Shown piece by piece: positions 1 to 5,182 of a stretch of 5,913 nucleotides of DNA. This DNA is from Gammaproteobacteria bacterium (GTDB taxonomy: Bacteria > Pseudomonadota > Gammaproteobacteria > DSM-26407). The DNA lies in assembly GCA_028694565.1 (NCBI GenBank), contig JAQVKR010000182.1, forward strand, positions 1 to 5,913, in the 5' to 3' direction. The notes under the pieces were generated by a model. That model had not been told where the DNA came from. It saw only the letters and a program-made list of their open reading frames with translations, and did no database searches. The first letter of the stretch is position 1; the number at the start of each line of letters is the position of its first letter. The position numbers and the translations under genes were made by a program.

Positions 1-398
1 TCACCACGGAGGCGCTCGATGCCGTCCTGGCGTGCTGGTTTCCCCGCCCGGTGGCGGGACTGGAGGCGGTTGAAGGCGGGCTGCTGGCCGCCGGCGCGGC
101 GGCGGTGCCGGCGGCGCTCGTGCCGCGCCTCCACGACGAGGCGCGCCGGCTGTGCGGGCAGCTGCAGGCGGCGATGCTGGGCATGGACCGGGTCGCCATC
201 CGCGAACGGGCGCACCAGCTGAAGGGGCTGTGCGGCTACTACGGGCTGCCGGCGCTGACCGGCCTGGCGCGGGAGCTCGAGCAGCGCGCCGAAAGCGGCA
301 CGGCACTGGAGCTGCAGGGGCTGCTGGAGGGCATCGAGTCGTGCCTTCCGCCGGAGGGGGACGATTTCACCGGCGCGGAGGAGCCGGCTCCCTCGTGA
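1..398 (+). CDS. C-terminal part of an HPt-domain phosphorelay protein (partial at left edge)
   Basis: The frame is open from the left edge (first full codon at 3) to TGA at 396-398, so 131 residues of a longer protein are visible. A GTG at 51 could be read as a start, but in-frame sequence upstream of it looks like protein, including TTEALDAVLACWF, which resembles the last helix of a receiver domain, so I treat the gene as truncated by the window. The remainder fits a histidine phosphotransfer (HPt) four-helix domain. The motif AHQLKGLCGYYGL has the H-x-L-K-G core, with the phospho-accepting histidine at codon 213-215, followed by an amphipathic helix (LARELEQRAES). HPt domains pass phosphate between receiver domains in multistep relays; the whole protein is most likely a hybrid sensor kinase or a receiver-HPt protein. 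It is not part of the usual enterobacterial glrK neighbourhood. Its partner kinase or regulator cannot be told from this fragment. Confidence 0.8.
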   Translation, partial: TTEALDAVLACWFPRPVAGLEAVEGGLLAAGAAAVPAALVPRLHDEARRLCGQLQAAMLGMDRVAIRERAHQLKGLCGYYGLPALTGLARELEQRAESGTALELQGLLEGIESCLPPEGDDFTGAEEPAPS

Positions 399-466
399 GG
401 TAAACTGCACGGAACGCATCCACGGGCAGCGGCGGGCCGCCTGTCCAGGCACAGGGATCGCACCTC

Positions 467-1918
467 ATGACCCTCAGATTCCAGTATCCACGCTCCTTCG
501 CCTCGCTCCTGCTGGTGGGCTTCACCCTCGTCGCGCTGCCCCTCCTGGGGGGTATGGTGAACACCGGCCTGCTCCTCGACCGGATGGTCCGCGAAGGGCG
601 GCAGGCGGTGGAGGCGACCGTGGAGGTCACCCGGGGCACCCGGCGGCTGGCGGAGCTTGCCCTGGCCCTGGAGCGTTCGGCCGGGCAGCTCTACGTGCTC
701 GAGGACCCGGCCCTGGAGGAGGCGCTGGCCGGCGCCCACGGGGAGTTCGGCGCCATCCTCTCGAGCCTGGGCGGGATGTCCTGGGGGCCCCCGGCGCAGG
801 CGCTGCTGGAACGGATCGGAACGCTGGAGCGGTCACTCTACAGCGCGCTCGGCGCGGGCCCGGGGGAGGGGGGGTTCGCGCGCTTCGAGCCGGCGTTCGA
901 CGAGCTGCACGGGGCGGTCACGGAGATGGTGGCCGCGGGCAACGCGGCCATCGACGGACGCGTGGAGGCGCTCTCGACCCGGGCGGAGGACGTGCAGCGG
1001 GTCCTGCTGTGGCAGGGGGCCACGATTGCGCCCCTGTCGCTGTTCCTGGTGGGGCTCTTCTCCTGGCTCATCAACCGTCCCGTACGCCAGCTGGCGCGCG
1101 CCATCCGCCGGCTGGGGGAGCATGACCTGGAGCCGGGGCCGGTGGTGAACGGCCCCCGCGACCTGGCCTTCCTGGGCGAGCAGGTGGACTGGCTGCGCCT
1201 GCGCCTGGTCGAGCTGGAGGCGCAGAAGCAGCGCTTTCTCCGCCACGTCTCCCACGAGCTCAAGACGCCCCTGGCCGCGCTGCGCGAGGGCGTGGAGCTG
1301 CTCTCGGACCGGGTGGGCGGGGAGCTCTCCGCGCAGCAGGAGGAGATCGCCGGCATCATGCGCGAGAGCGCCATCGTGCTGCAGCGGCGCATCGAGGACC
1401 TGCTGCGCTACAATCGCGCGGTCCAGGCGGGCGAGCTGCGCCTGCCGGAGTGGTGCCCGCTCGCCGGGCTGGTGGAGGCGGCGGCGCGCAAGCACGACCT
1501 CGCCCTGCGCGCGCGGGGGCTCCGGGTCGAGGCCGATCTGGGCGAGCTTCGGGTCCGGGGGGACCGGGGCAAGCTCGAGACCGTGTTCGAGAACCTGATC
1601 GGCAACGCCGTCCGTTTCAGCCCCGATGGGGGTATCATTGGCGTGCGGGCCCGAACCGAGGGCGCCGAGGTCGTCATCACCCTTCGGGACCAGGGGCCCG
1701 GGGTGGCGGCCGCGGACCGCGATCATATCTTCGAGCCCTTCCACCAGGGTGTCATCCAGCCGCCGGGCCCGGTGCAGGGCACCGGGCTTGGTCTGGCCAT
1801 CGTTCGGGAGTATGTTCAGGCCCACGGCGGTCGGGTGTCCCTGCTGGAGGAGGCGGCCGAAGGCGCGTGTTTCCAGGTGATCCTTCCACTGCAATCAGGT
1901 AGGCGTGATGAGGCTTGA
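467..1918 (+). CDS. glrK: GlrK (QseE/YfhK) membrane sensor histidine kinase
   Basis: 483 residues, close to the length of E. coli GlrK. It autophosphorylates and hands phosphate to GlrR. Layout: a basic N-terminus, transmembrane helix 1 about 11-33, a helical periplasmic sensor region about 34-183 with an ERSAGQLYVLEDP stretch that resembles GlrK (ERSYRQYCVLDDP in E. coli), transmembrane helix 2 about 185-202, and HAMP about 204-255. The dimerisation/phosphoacceptor helix carries His263 in FLRHVSHELKTPLA, followed by LREGVELLSDRVGG, both very GlrK-like. The ATPase domain has an N-box (FENLIGNAV, 374-382), G1 (DQGPG, 408-412), F-box (IFEPFHQG, 421-428) and G2 (GTGLGLAI, 438-445), so catalysis should be intact. 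The ATG at 467 has a modest Shine-Dalgarno (AGGGA, 453-457). The gene overlaps qseG by 11 bases, consistent with one operon. Assignment rests on motifs plus the conserved gene order. Confidence 0.93.
   Translation: MTLRFQYPRSFASLLLVGFTLVALPLLGGMVNTGLLLDRMVREGRQAVEATVEVTRGTRRLAELALALERSAGQLYVLEDPALEEALAGAHGEFGAILSSLGGMSWGPPAQALLERIGTLERSLYSALGAGPGEGGFARFEPAFDELHGAVTEMVAAGNAAIDGRVEALSTRAEDVQRVLLWQGATIAPLSLFLVGLFSWLINRPVRQLARAIRRLGEHDLEPGPVVNGPRDLAFLGEQVDWLRLRLVELEAQKQRFLRHVSHELKTPLAALREGVELLSDRVGGELSAQQEEIAGIMRESAIVLQRRIEDLLRYNRAVQAGELRLPEWCPLAGLVEAAARKHDLALRARGLRVEADLGELRVRGDRGKLETVFENLIGNAVRFSPDGGIIGVRARTEGAEVVITLRDQGPGVAAADRDHIFEPFHQGVIQPPGPVQGTGLGLAIVREYVQAHGGRVSLLEEAAEGACFQVILPLQSGRRDEA
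1897..1903 (+). promoter_or_regulatory. Ribosome binding site of qseG
   Basis: AGGTAGG lies inside the end of glrK, four bases before the ATG at 1908 and only one base before the in-frame GTG at 1905. The spacing favours ATG 1908 as the qseG start. Confidence 0.55.
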
Positions 1919-2420
1919 GGCGTTGCTGATCCCGGTGCTGCTCCTGCTTCTGCAGGGTTGCGCCGGCCTGGAGGAACTCGCCCCGACGCTCGTGGACGGC
2001 GGGGAGGGGAGTTCCGCGCGCCTGCAGGATACCTGGGTCATGCCGGGGCGGCTGACCGACTACATGGCCGAGGTCGAGCGCCAGGGGCCGCCGTCCCCGG
2101 CGCAGCTGCGGCGCCTCGAGGCGGAGTCCGAGCGGAGCGCCGCGGCGCGCATCAAGCGCGCCTGGCTGCTCTCCCGGCCCGGCGCCACCCCCGCCGCCCT
2201 GGCCCGGGCGCAGGCGCAGCTCGCGGGGCTCGACGGGGTGCTGAAAAACGCCGGTACCCGCCAGCTGGTGCGGCTGCTGGAGCGCAACATCCGGCTCGAG
2301 CGGGCGCTGGCCGAGGAGCGCCGCAAGTCCGGCGAGCTGAGCCAGAAGATCGAGCAGATCAAGTCCCTCGAGCTGGAGCTGCAGCAGCGGGGCAGGAGCG
2401 CCCCGGCCGGGACACCATGA
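1908..2420 (+). CDS. qseG: QseG (YfhG)-like outer-membrane lipoprotein
   Basis: 170 residues from the ATG at 1908 (an in-frame GTG at 1905 would add one residue). The N-terminus is a lipoprotein signal: a short start, a leucine-rich core and a lipobox LLQGC with the lipidated cysteine at residue 18. The next residues are AGLEEL, without an aspartate at +2, so Lol sorting to the outer membrane is expected. The mature part is hydrophilic and largely helical, ending in a probable coiled coil rich in Glu, Arg and Lys (ERNIRLERALAEERRKSGELSQKIEQIKSLELELQQ). Sequence identity to enteric QseG is not obvious by eye and the protein is shorter than the roughly 237-residue E. coli one; the call relies on its place between glrK and glrR plus the lipobox. 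In enterobacteria QseG contacts GlrK/QseE and modulates its kinase activity; the same role is inferred here. It overlaps glrK by 11 bases and glrR by 4 (ATGA), indicating translational coupling. Confidence 0.8.
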   Translation: MRLEALLIPVLLLLLQGCAGLEELAPTLVDGGEGSSARLQDTWVMPGRLTDYMAEVERQGPPSPAQLRRLEAESERSAAARIKRAWLLSRPGATPAALARAQAQLAGLDGVLKNAGTRQLVRLLERNIRLERALAEERRKSGELSQKIEQIKSLELELQQRGRSAPAGTP

Positions 2421-3772
2421 GCACGGGACGTTTCGTACTGCTGGTGGACGACGACCCGGGCCTGCTGCGGCTGCTCGCCCTGCGCCTGGAGTCCGGGGGC
2501 TACCGCGTCGCCACCTGCGCCAGCGGCGAGGAGGCGCTCGCCCACCTTGCCGTGGAGCGCCCGCGGGCGGTGCTCACCGACCTGCGCATGTCGGGCATGG
2601 ACGGCATGGCCCTGTTCGACGAGATTCACGCCCGGGATCCCGCCCTGCCGGTCATCATTCTCACCGCCCACGGGACCATTCCCGACGCGGTGGAGGCGAC
2701 CCGGCGGGGCGTGTTCGGCTATCTCACCAAGCCGGTGGAGGCCAGGGAGCTGACGGCGCTGCTGGAGCGGGCCATGGCCCTGGGGGCCGAGGCCGTGCCC
2801 GAGGAGGGCGCCGGCGACGAGTCCTGGCGGGCGGAAATGATCACCGCCAGTCCGCGCATGGAGGCGCTGCTGTCCGAAGCCCGGCTGGTGGCGCAGAGCC
2901 CCGCCAGCGTGCTCATCCGGGGCGAGTCGGGCACCGGCAAGGAGGTGCTGGCCCGGGCCGTGCACCGCGCCAGCCCCCGCCGGGAAGGGCCGTTCGTGGC
3001 CGTCAACTGCGCCGCCATCCCGGAGCCGCTGCTGGAGTCGGAGCTCTTCGGCCATGCCAAGGGCGCCTTCACCGGGGCGGTGGCGGCCCACCGGGGACTG
3101 CTGCAGGAGGCCTCGGGCGGCACCCTGTTCCTGGACGAAATCGGCGACATGCCCCTGACCCTGCAGGCGAAGCTGCTGCGGGTGCTGCAGGAGCGGGAGG
3201 TGCGTCCGGTGGGGGCGACCCGGGCGGTGGCCGTGGACGTGCGCGTCATCTCCGCGACCCATCGCGACCTCGAGGCCGGCATCGCCGAAGGCTCCTTCCG
3301 CGAGGATCTCTACTACCGGCTGAACGTGGTGCACCTGGCCCTGCCCCCCCTGCGCGAGCGGCGCGAGGACATTCCCCTGCTGGCGCGGCATTTCCTCGCC
3401 CGCCTGGGGGAAGGGGCCGGCCAGCGGGTCAACGGCTTTACCCCGGAGGCCGTGGAGATGCTGCTGTCCTACGACTGGCCGGGCAACGTGCGCCAGCTCA
3501 TCAACGTGGTGGAGCAGTGCTGCGCCCTGTCCACCACGCCCCTGGTCTCCGCCCATCTGGTCAGCCGGGCGCTGCGCGACCGGCCGGGGGAGATCCCCTC
3601 CTTCGCCGAGGCCAAGAACCGGTTCGAGCGCGACTATCTCGTCGCCCTGCTCAAACTCACCCGCGGCCAGGTGGCGGCGGCCGCCCGCCTCGCCGGGCGC
3701 AACCGGACCGAATTCTACCGGCTGCTGAAACGCCACCAGCTCTCTCCGGACCTGTTCAAGGGCGGCGACTAG
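2417..3772 (+). CDS. glrR: GlrR (QseF/YfhA) sigma-54-dependent response regulator
   Basis: 451 residues, near the size of E. coli GlrR. Receiver domain about 5-122: acidic pair Asp11/Asp12, phosphoacceptor Asp55 (AVLTDLRMSGMDG), Thr83, Lys105. AAA+ sigma-54 interaction domain about 142-375: Walker A GESGTGKE (169-176), GAFTGA loop that contacts sigma-54 (216-221), Walker B TLFLDE (236-241), arginine-finger region FREDLYYRLNV (294-304) and WPGNVRQL (354-361). A Fis-type helix-turn-helix lies at about 418-442 (QVAAAARLAGRNRTEFYRLL); the AGRNRTEFY stretch is typical of GlrR. All residues needed for phosphorylation, ATP hydrolysis and sigma-54 remodelling are present. The start at 2417 overlaps the qseG stop as ATGA. 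Expected action: after phosphorylation by GlrK it binds TGTC-N10-GACA operators and activates sigma-54 promoters. Such operators and promoters occur immediately downstream (4215-4396), suggesting local control of its neighbours. Confidence 0.95.
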   Translation: MSTGRFVLLVDDDPGLLRLLALRLESGGYRVATCASGEEALAHLAVERPRAVLTDLRMSGMDGMALFDEIHARDPALPVIILTAHGTIPDAVEATRRGVFGYLTKPVEARELTALLERAMALGAEAVPEEGAGDESWRAEMITASPRMEALLSEARLVAQSPASVLIRGESGTGKEVLARAVHRASPRREGPFVAVNCAAIPEPLLESELFGHAKGAFTGAVAAHRGLLQEASGGTLFLDEIGDMPLTLQAKLLRVLQEREVRPVGATRAVAVDVRVISATHRDLEAGIAEGSFREDLYYRLNVVHLALPPLRERREDIPLLARHFLARLGEGAGQRVNGFTPEAVEMLLSYDWPGNVRQLINVVEQCCALSTTPLVSAHLVSRALRDRPGEIPSFAEAKNRFERDYLVALLKLTRGQVAAAARLAGRNRTEFYRLLKRHQLSPDLFKGGD

Positions 3773-3781
3773 CGCACTGGC

Positions 3782-3797
3782 TGGAACGCTTCTTGCT
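3782..3797 (+). promoter_or_regulatory. Sigma-54 promoter for the DUF1328 gene
   Basis: TGGAACG-CTTC-TTGCT matches the sigma-54 consensus TGGCACG-N4-TTGCW at all but one core base (A for C at the fourth). The invariant GG (3783-3784) and GC (3795-3796) have the required 10-base separation. Transcription would start near 3808, giving a leader of about 50 bases before the ATG at 3857. It lies 10 bases after the glrR stop. I see no good TGTC-N10-GACA operator upstream within the 3' part of glrR. Activation by GlrR is inferred from proximity. Confidence 0.72.
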
Positions 3798-3856
3798 CCT
3801 TCAAAATCCGGCGCCCGTCCACCGTCCGGACGGGAATCGGTTGCGAGGAGTTTTCC

Positions 3857-4027
3857 ATGTTCGGCTGGTCCATCACCGCGCTGGTGGTCGCCATCCTGGC
3901 CGCGCTGCTCGGCTTCGGGGGGCTTGCGACCGGAACCCTGGCCCTGTTCTCCCGCATGGTTTTCCTGCTGGGATTCATTCTCTTCCTGGCCTTCCTGGTC
4001 CAGAGGCGCACACCGCCTGTGCGTTGA
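3857..4027 (+). CDS. DUF1328 (YtjA-like) small inner-membrane protein
   Basis: 56 residues, the normal size for DUF1328. It starts MFGWSITALVVAILAALLGF, continues GGLATGTLALFSRMVFLLGF and ends in a basic tail (QRRTPPVR). Two transmembrane helices (about 5-27 and 33-48) form a hairpin. The MF-W opening, the LGFGGLA turn and the FILFL segment closely resemble E. coli YtjA as I recall it. A strong Shine-Dalgarno AGGAG (3846-3850) sits six bases before the ATG. The molecular function of the family is unknown; members are commonly linked to envelope or general stress. It is preceded by a good sigma-54 promoter (3782-3797) right after glrR, so it is a likely GlrR target, although readthrough from glrR would also reach it. 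No convincing terminator follows it. Confidence 0.9.
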   Translation: MFGWSITALVVAILAALLGFGGLATGTLALFSRMVFLLGFILFLAFLVQRRTPPVR

Positions 4028-4214
4028 CAACGCCTTGTTTTCCCTGGAATGCCCTGCCCGCGATCCGGGCCTCCTCCCCATCGGCGCGGTCCCGCGCGCC
4101 GGTTCCGCCCCGCCGTGCCGGGCGCCCCTCGGACCGGGACGCGCGCGGCGGCCGTTCGCCGCTCCGTCCGTAAATCCCCGTCCGCGCCGGGTTTGCAGGC
4201 CGCACCCAGCCGGG

Positions 4215-4232
4215 CGTCGCCAATAGGCGACA
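4215..4232. promoter_or_regulatory. Distal GlrR operator (one mismatch)
   Basis: CGTC-GCCAATAGGC-GACA differs from TGTC-N10-GACA, the GlrR activator site known from enterobacterial glmY/glmZ, by one base. It is an almost perfect inverted repeat (GTCGCC-AATA-GGCGAC at 4216-4231). Its start is exactly 63 bp from the start of the proximal site, about six turns of B-DNA, so both would face the same side of the helix. It lies about 150 bp upstream of the -24 element, a normal enhancer distance. Taken alone the repeat could be an RNA hairpin or chance; the partner site raises confidence. Confidence 0.6.
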
Positions 4233-4277
4233 ATAAAAGCCTTATGGAACAACTTCTTGCGGAAGGCGTCTCCAGGG

Positions 4278-4295
4278 TGTCGGGAAATGGTGACA
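4278..4295. promoter_or_regulatory. Proximal GlrR operator, perfect TGTC-N10-GACA
   Basis: TGTC-GGGAAATGGT-GACA matches the enterobacterial GlrR recognition pattern at all eight defined positions. It is centred about 120 bp upstream of the predicted start of the sigma-54 promoter at 4381-4396, a typical enhancer position for this class of activator. The neighbouring glrR gene and the second, phased operator support function. Binding by this GlrR is inferred from the conserved recognition sequence. Confidence 0.7.
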
Positions 4296-4348
4296 ACCGG
4301 GCGGGCGGTGCTGCCGCCCGCGACCGGCGGCCGCGCCGGCGGTTCGTG

Positions 4349-4361
4349 CAAGTGCCTGATT
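4349..4361 (-). promoter_or_regulatory. IHF-like binding site between operator and promoter
   Basis: Read on the minus strand the bases are AATCAG-GCAC-TTG. This fits WATCAR-N4-TTR fully, and the stricter WATCAA-N4-TTR with one mismatch. It lies between the proximal operator (ends 4295) and the -24 element (4381), where an IHF bend would help bring an upstream activator to sigma-54 polymerase. IHF assists GlrR at enterobacterial glmY. The flanks are GC-rich with no A-tract, which lowers certainty. Confidence 0.45.
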
Positions 4362-4380
4362 GCTCGGATGTTCCTGAAAG

Positions 4381-4396
4381 TGGCACAAGGTTTGCC
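4381..4396 (+). promoter_or_regulatory. Sigma-54 promoter for the EF-hand/BON gene
   Basis: TGGCACA-AGGT-TTGCC is a near-ideal sigma-54 promoter. The -24 box TGGCAC and the -12 box TTGC are complete, and GG (4382-4383) and GC (4394-4395) are separated by exactly 10 bases. The predicted start is near 4407, giving a leader of about 55 bases before the ATG at 4462. Two GlrR-type operators and an IHF-like site lie upstream. This is the strongest regulatory match in the window. Confidence 0.88.
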
Positions 4397-4450
4397 ATGT
4401 TGTGGGGCATGGAAGCGGCCAGGCAGACATGCCGCGAGCGGAGAAGACCA

Positions 4451-4456
4451 AGGAGG
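4451..4456 (+). promoter_or_regulatory. Shine-Dalgarno that fixes the EF-hand/BON gene start
   Basis: A complete AGGAGG lies five bases before ATG 4462. It decides against the longer in-frame start at 4402, which would also fall upstream of the predicted transcription start near 4407. Confidence 0.85.
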
Positions 4457-4461
4457 ACACC

Positions 4462-4989
4462 ATGAAGCGATATCCGCAGCATCTCCCCGTGACTTCCCTG
4501 GTGGGCGCCCTGGTGGTTGCCCTGGGCCTGGTCTGGAATCCCGCGAAGGCCAGCCAGCGGGGCGCCGAGCCGCAGACCGCCACCCCTGACCCGGGCGCCG
4601 AATTCAGGGCCCAGGACAGCAATGGCGACGGGGCCCTGACCCTGGCCGAATTCACCGCCCGCGGTTACGACGAGCGCGCGTTCCGCAATGCGGATCTGGA
4701 CGACAACGGCCTGCTGAGTACCGGGGAGTATGTCAAGGCGCGCTCCCTGCAGGACCGGATCAGCGCCGGGGAGTACATCGACGACGCCTGGGTCACCACC
4801 AAGGTCAAGGCGGTGCTGCTCAAGGATGATTTCCTCGGCGGACTGGATATCGGCGTGGAGACACGGGACGGCGTCGTGCAGCTCTCCGGCTGGGTCGATG
4901 AACCCGGCCAGGCCGACAAGGCCGGGCAGGTCGCCGCCAGTGTGAAAGGCGTCAGGAAGGTCGAGAACGACCTGCTGGTGAAGCAGTAG
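4462..4989 (+). CDS. Exported protein with two EF-hands and a C-terminal BON domain
   Basis: 175 residues. Residues 1-30 form a Sec signal peptide: MKRYPQH, a hydrophobic core (VTSLVGALVVALGLVW) and an AKA-S cleavage motif, with cleavage predicted after residue 30. No lipobox is present, so the product should be soluble in the periplasm. Residues 52-63 (DSNGDGALTLAE) and 78-89 (DLDDNGLLSTGE) are canonical EF-hand loops, each with acidic or Asn residues at positions 1, 3 and 5, Gly at 6 and Glu at 12, so calcium binding is likely. Residues about 106-174 form one BON domain of the OsmY type (YIDDAWVTTKVKAVL, VETRDGVVQLSGWVDEPGQ, GVRKVENDLLV). BON domains are associated with phospholipid or envelope binding. 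It has its own sigma-54 promoter and GlrR-type operators, so it is a candidate envelope-stress output of GlrKR. Its actual role is unknown; calcium sensing or membrane protection is inference. Confidence 0.92.
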   Translation: MKRYPQHLPVTSLVGALVVALGLVWNPAKASQRGAEPQTATPDPGAEFRAQDSNGDGALTLAEFTARGYDERAFRNADLDDNGLLSTGEYVKARSLQDRISAGEYIDDAWVTTKVKAVLLKDDFLGGLDIGVETRDGVVQLSGWVDEPGQADKAGQVAASVKGVRKVENDLLVKQ

Positions 4990-4998
4990 ACGCCTTTC
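4944..4998. repeat. 10-bp perfect inverted repeat across the EF-hand/BON stop codon
   Basis: GAAAGGCGTC (4944-4953) and GACGCCTTTC (4989-4998) are exact reverse complements separated by 35 bases. The right arm begins on the last base of the TAG stop. It could fold the 3' end of the mRNA. An exact 10-bp pair at this distance can occur by chance in a window this size. Confidence 0.4.
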
Positions 4999-5025
4999 GG
5001 GAGCCGCTGGCCATTCAGCGCTCCC
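4999..5025 (+). terminator. Stem-loop after the EF-hand/BON gene, possible terminator without U-tract
   Basis: GGGAG-c-CGCTG, a 6-base loop (GCCATT), then CAGCGCTCCC gives a 10-bp stem with one bulged C, starting 10 bases after the stop. No T-run follows (TGACGTGGGG), so it is not a classical intrinsic terminator; it could instead protect the mRNA 3' end. It directly abuts the inverted repeat at 4944-4998. Confidence 0.45.
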
Positions 5026-5182
5026 TGACGTGGGGCAGGTCCGGCAGACAGCGGCCCCGCAGTGGTAACGGCTGTGTTCCGAAAGGTTCCGGCCGCGTCG
5101 TCCGCCCCCGGGGTGCCCCTTACCGGGTGGCGGGCGACATTTATTCTCGAGCCGCGGCAAGGCATTCCATGGAGAAGCGTTC

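Larger units (their letters stand above)
4028..4461 (+). other. 434-base regulatory intergenic region between the DUF1328 and EF-hand/BON genes
   Basis: No supported gene is present. The left part (4028-4210) is GC-rich and holds only a 7-bp perfect hairpin (CGGCGCG/CGCGCCG, 6-base loop, 4082-4101) with no T-run. The right part carries two GlrR-type operators (4215-4232 and 4278-4295), a mis-spaced sigma-54-like sequence (4245-4260), an IHF-like site (4349-4361), a sigma-54 promoter (4381-4396) and a ribosome binding site (4451-4456). The local drop in GC around 4220-4300, with AATAAAAG and GGGAAATGG tracts, contrasts with the surrounding coding DNA and suits a protein-binding control region. 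A frame from ATG 4244 to 4465 has no ribosome binding site and an arginine/proline-rich shadow composition, so it is not annotated as a gene. Confidence 0.7.

Noticed and set aside
447..462. Sigma-54-like match before glrK (GGCAC, then GC at correct 10-base spacing)
   Set aside because: Transcription would start near 473, inside the glrK reading frame and past its ATG at 467. No good alternative start keeps the first membrane helix. Autoregulation is attractive, but the geometry argues against it.
3753..3770. Possible GlrR operator TGTT-N10-GACT upstream of the DUF1328 promoter
   Set aside because: Two of eight defined bases are wrong, it lies within glrR coding sequence, and it is only 11 bp from the -24 box, too close for a sigma-54 enhancer.
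3822..3833. 12-bp perfect palindrome CCGTCCGGACGG in the DUF1328 leader
   Set aside because: Short GC palindromes are common at this composition. It has no loop for a stable hairpin and no matching copy elsewhere in the window.
4024..4050. Perfect -35 TTGACA with a TGGAAT candidate -10 box
   Set aside because: The spacer is only 15 bases, the -10 is weak, and no gene follows closely. The hexamer overlaps the DUF1328 stop codon.
2060..4351. Long minus-strand open frame opposite glrR and beyond
   Set aside because: It is a shadow of GC-rich codon bias, with low-complexity Gly/Gln/Arg-rich composition. The plus strand has complete, motif-bearing genes here.
4402..4461. Upstream in-frame ATG for the EF-hand/BON protein
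   Set aside because: It lies before the predicted transcription start, would bury the signal peptide behind 20 charged residues, and lacks the AGGAGG that precedes ATG 4462.
4244..4465. Open frame MEQLLAEGVSRVSGNG... in the intergenic region
   Set aside because: No ribosome binding site; the later part is arginine/proline-rich shadow sequence; it runs across the operator, IHF site and promoter and overlaps the EF-hand/BON start.
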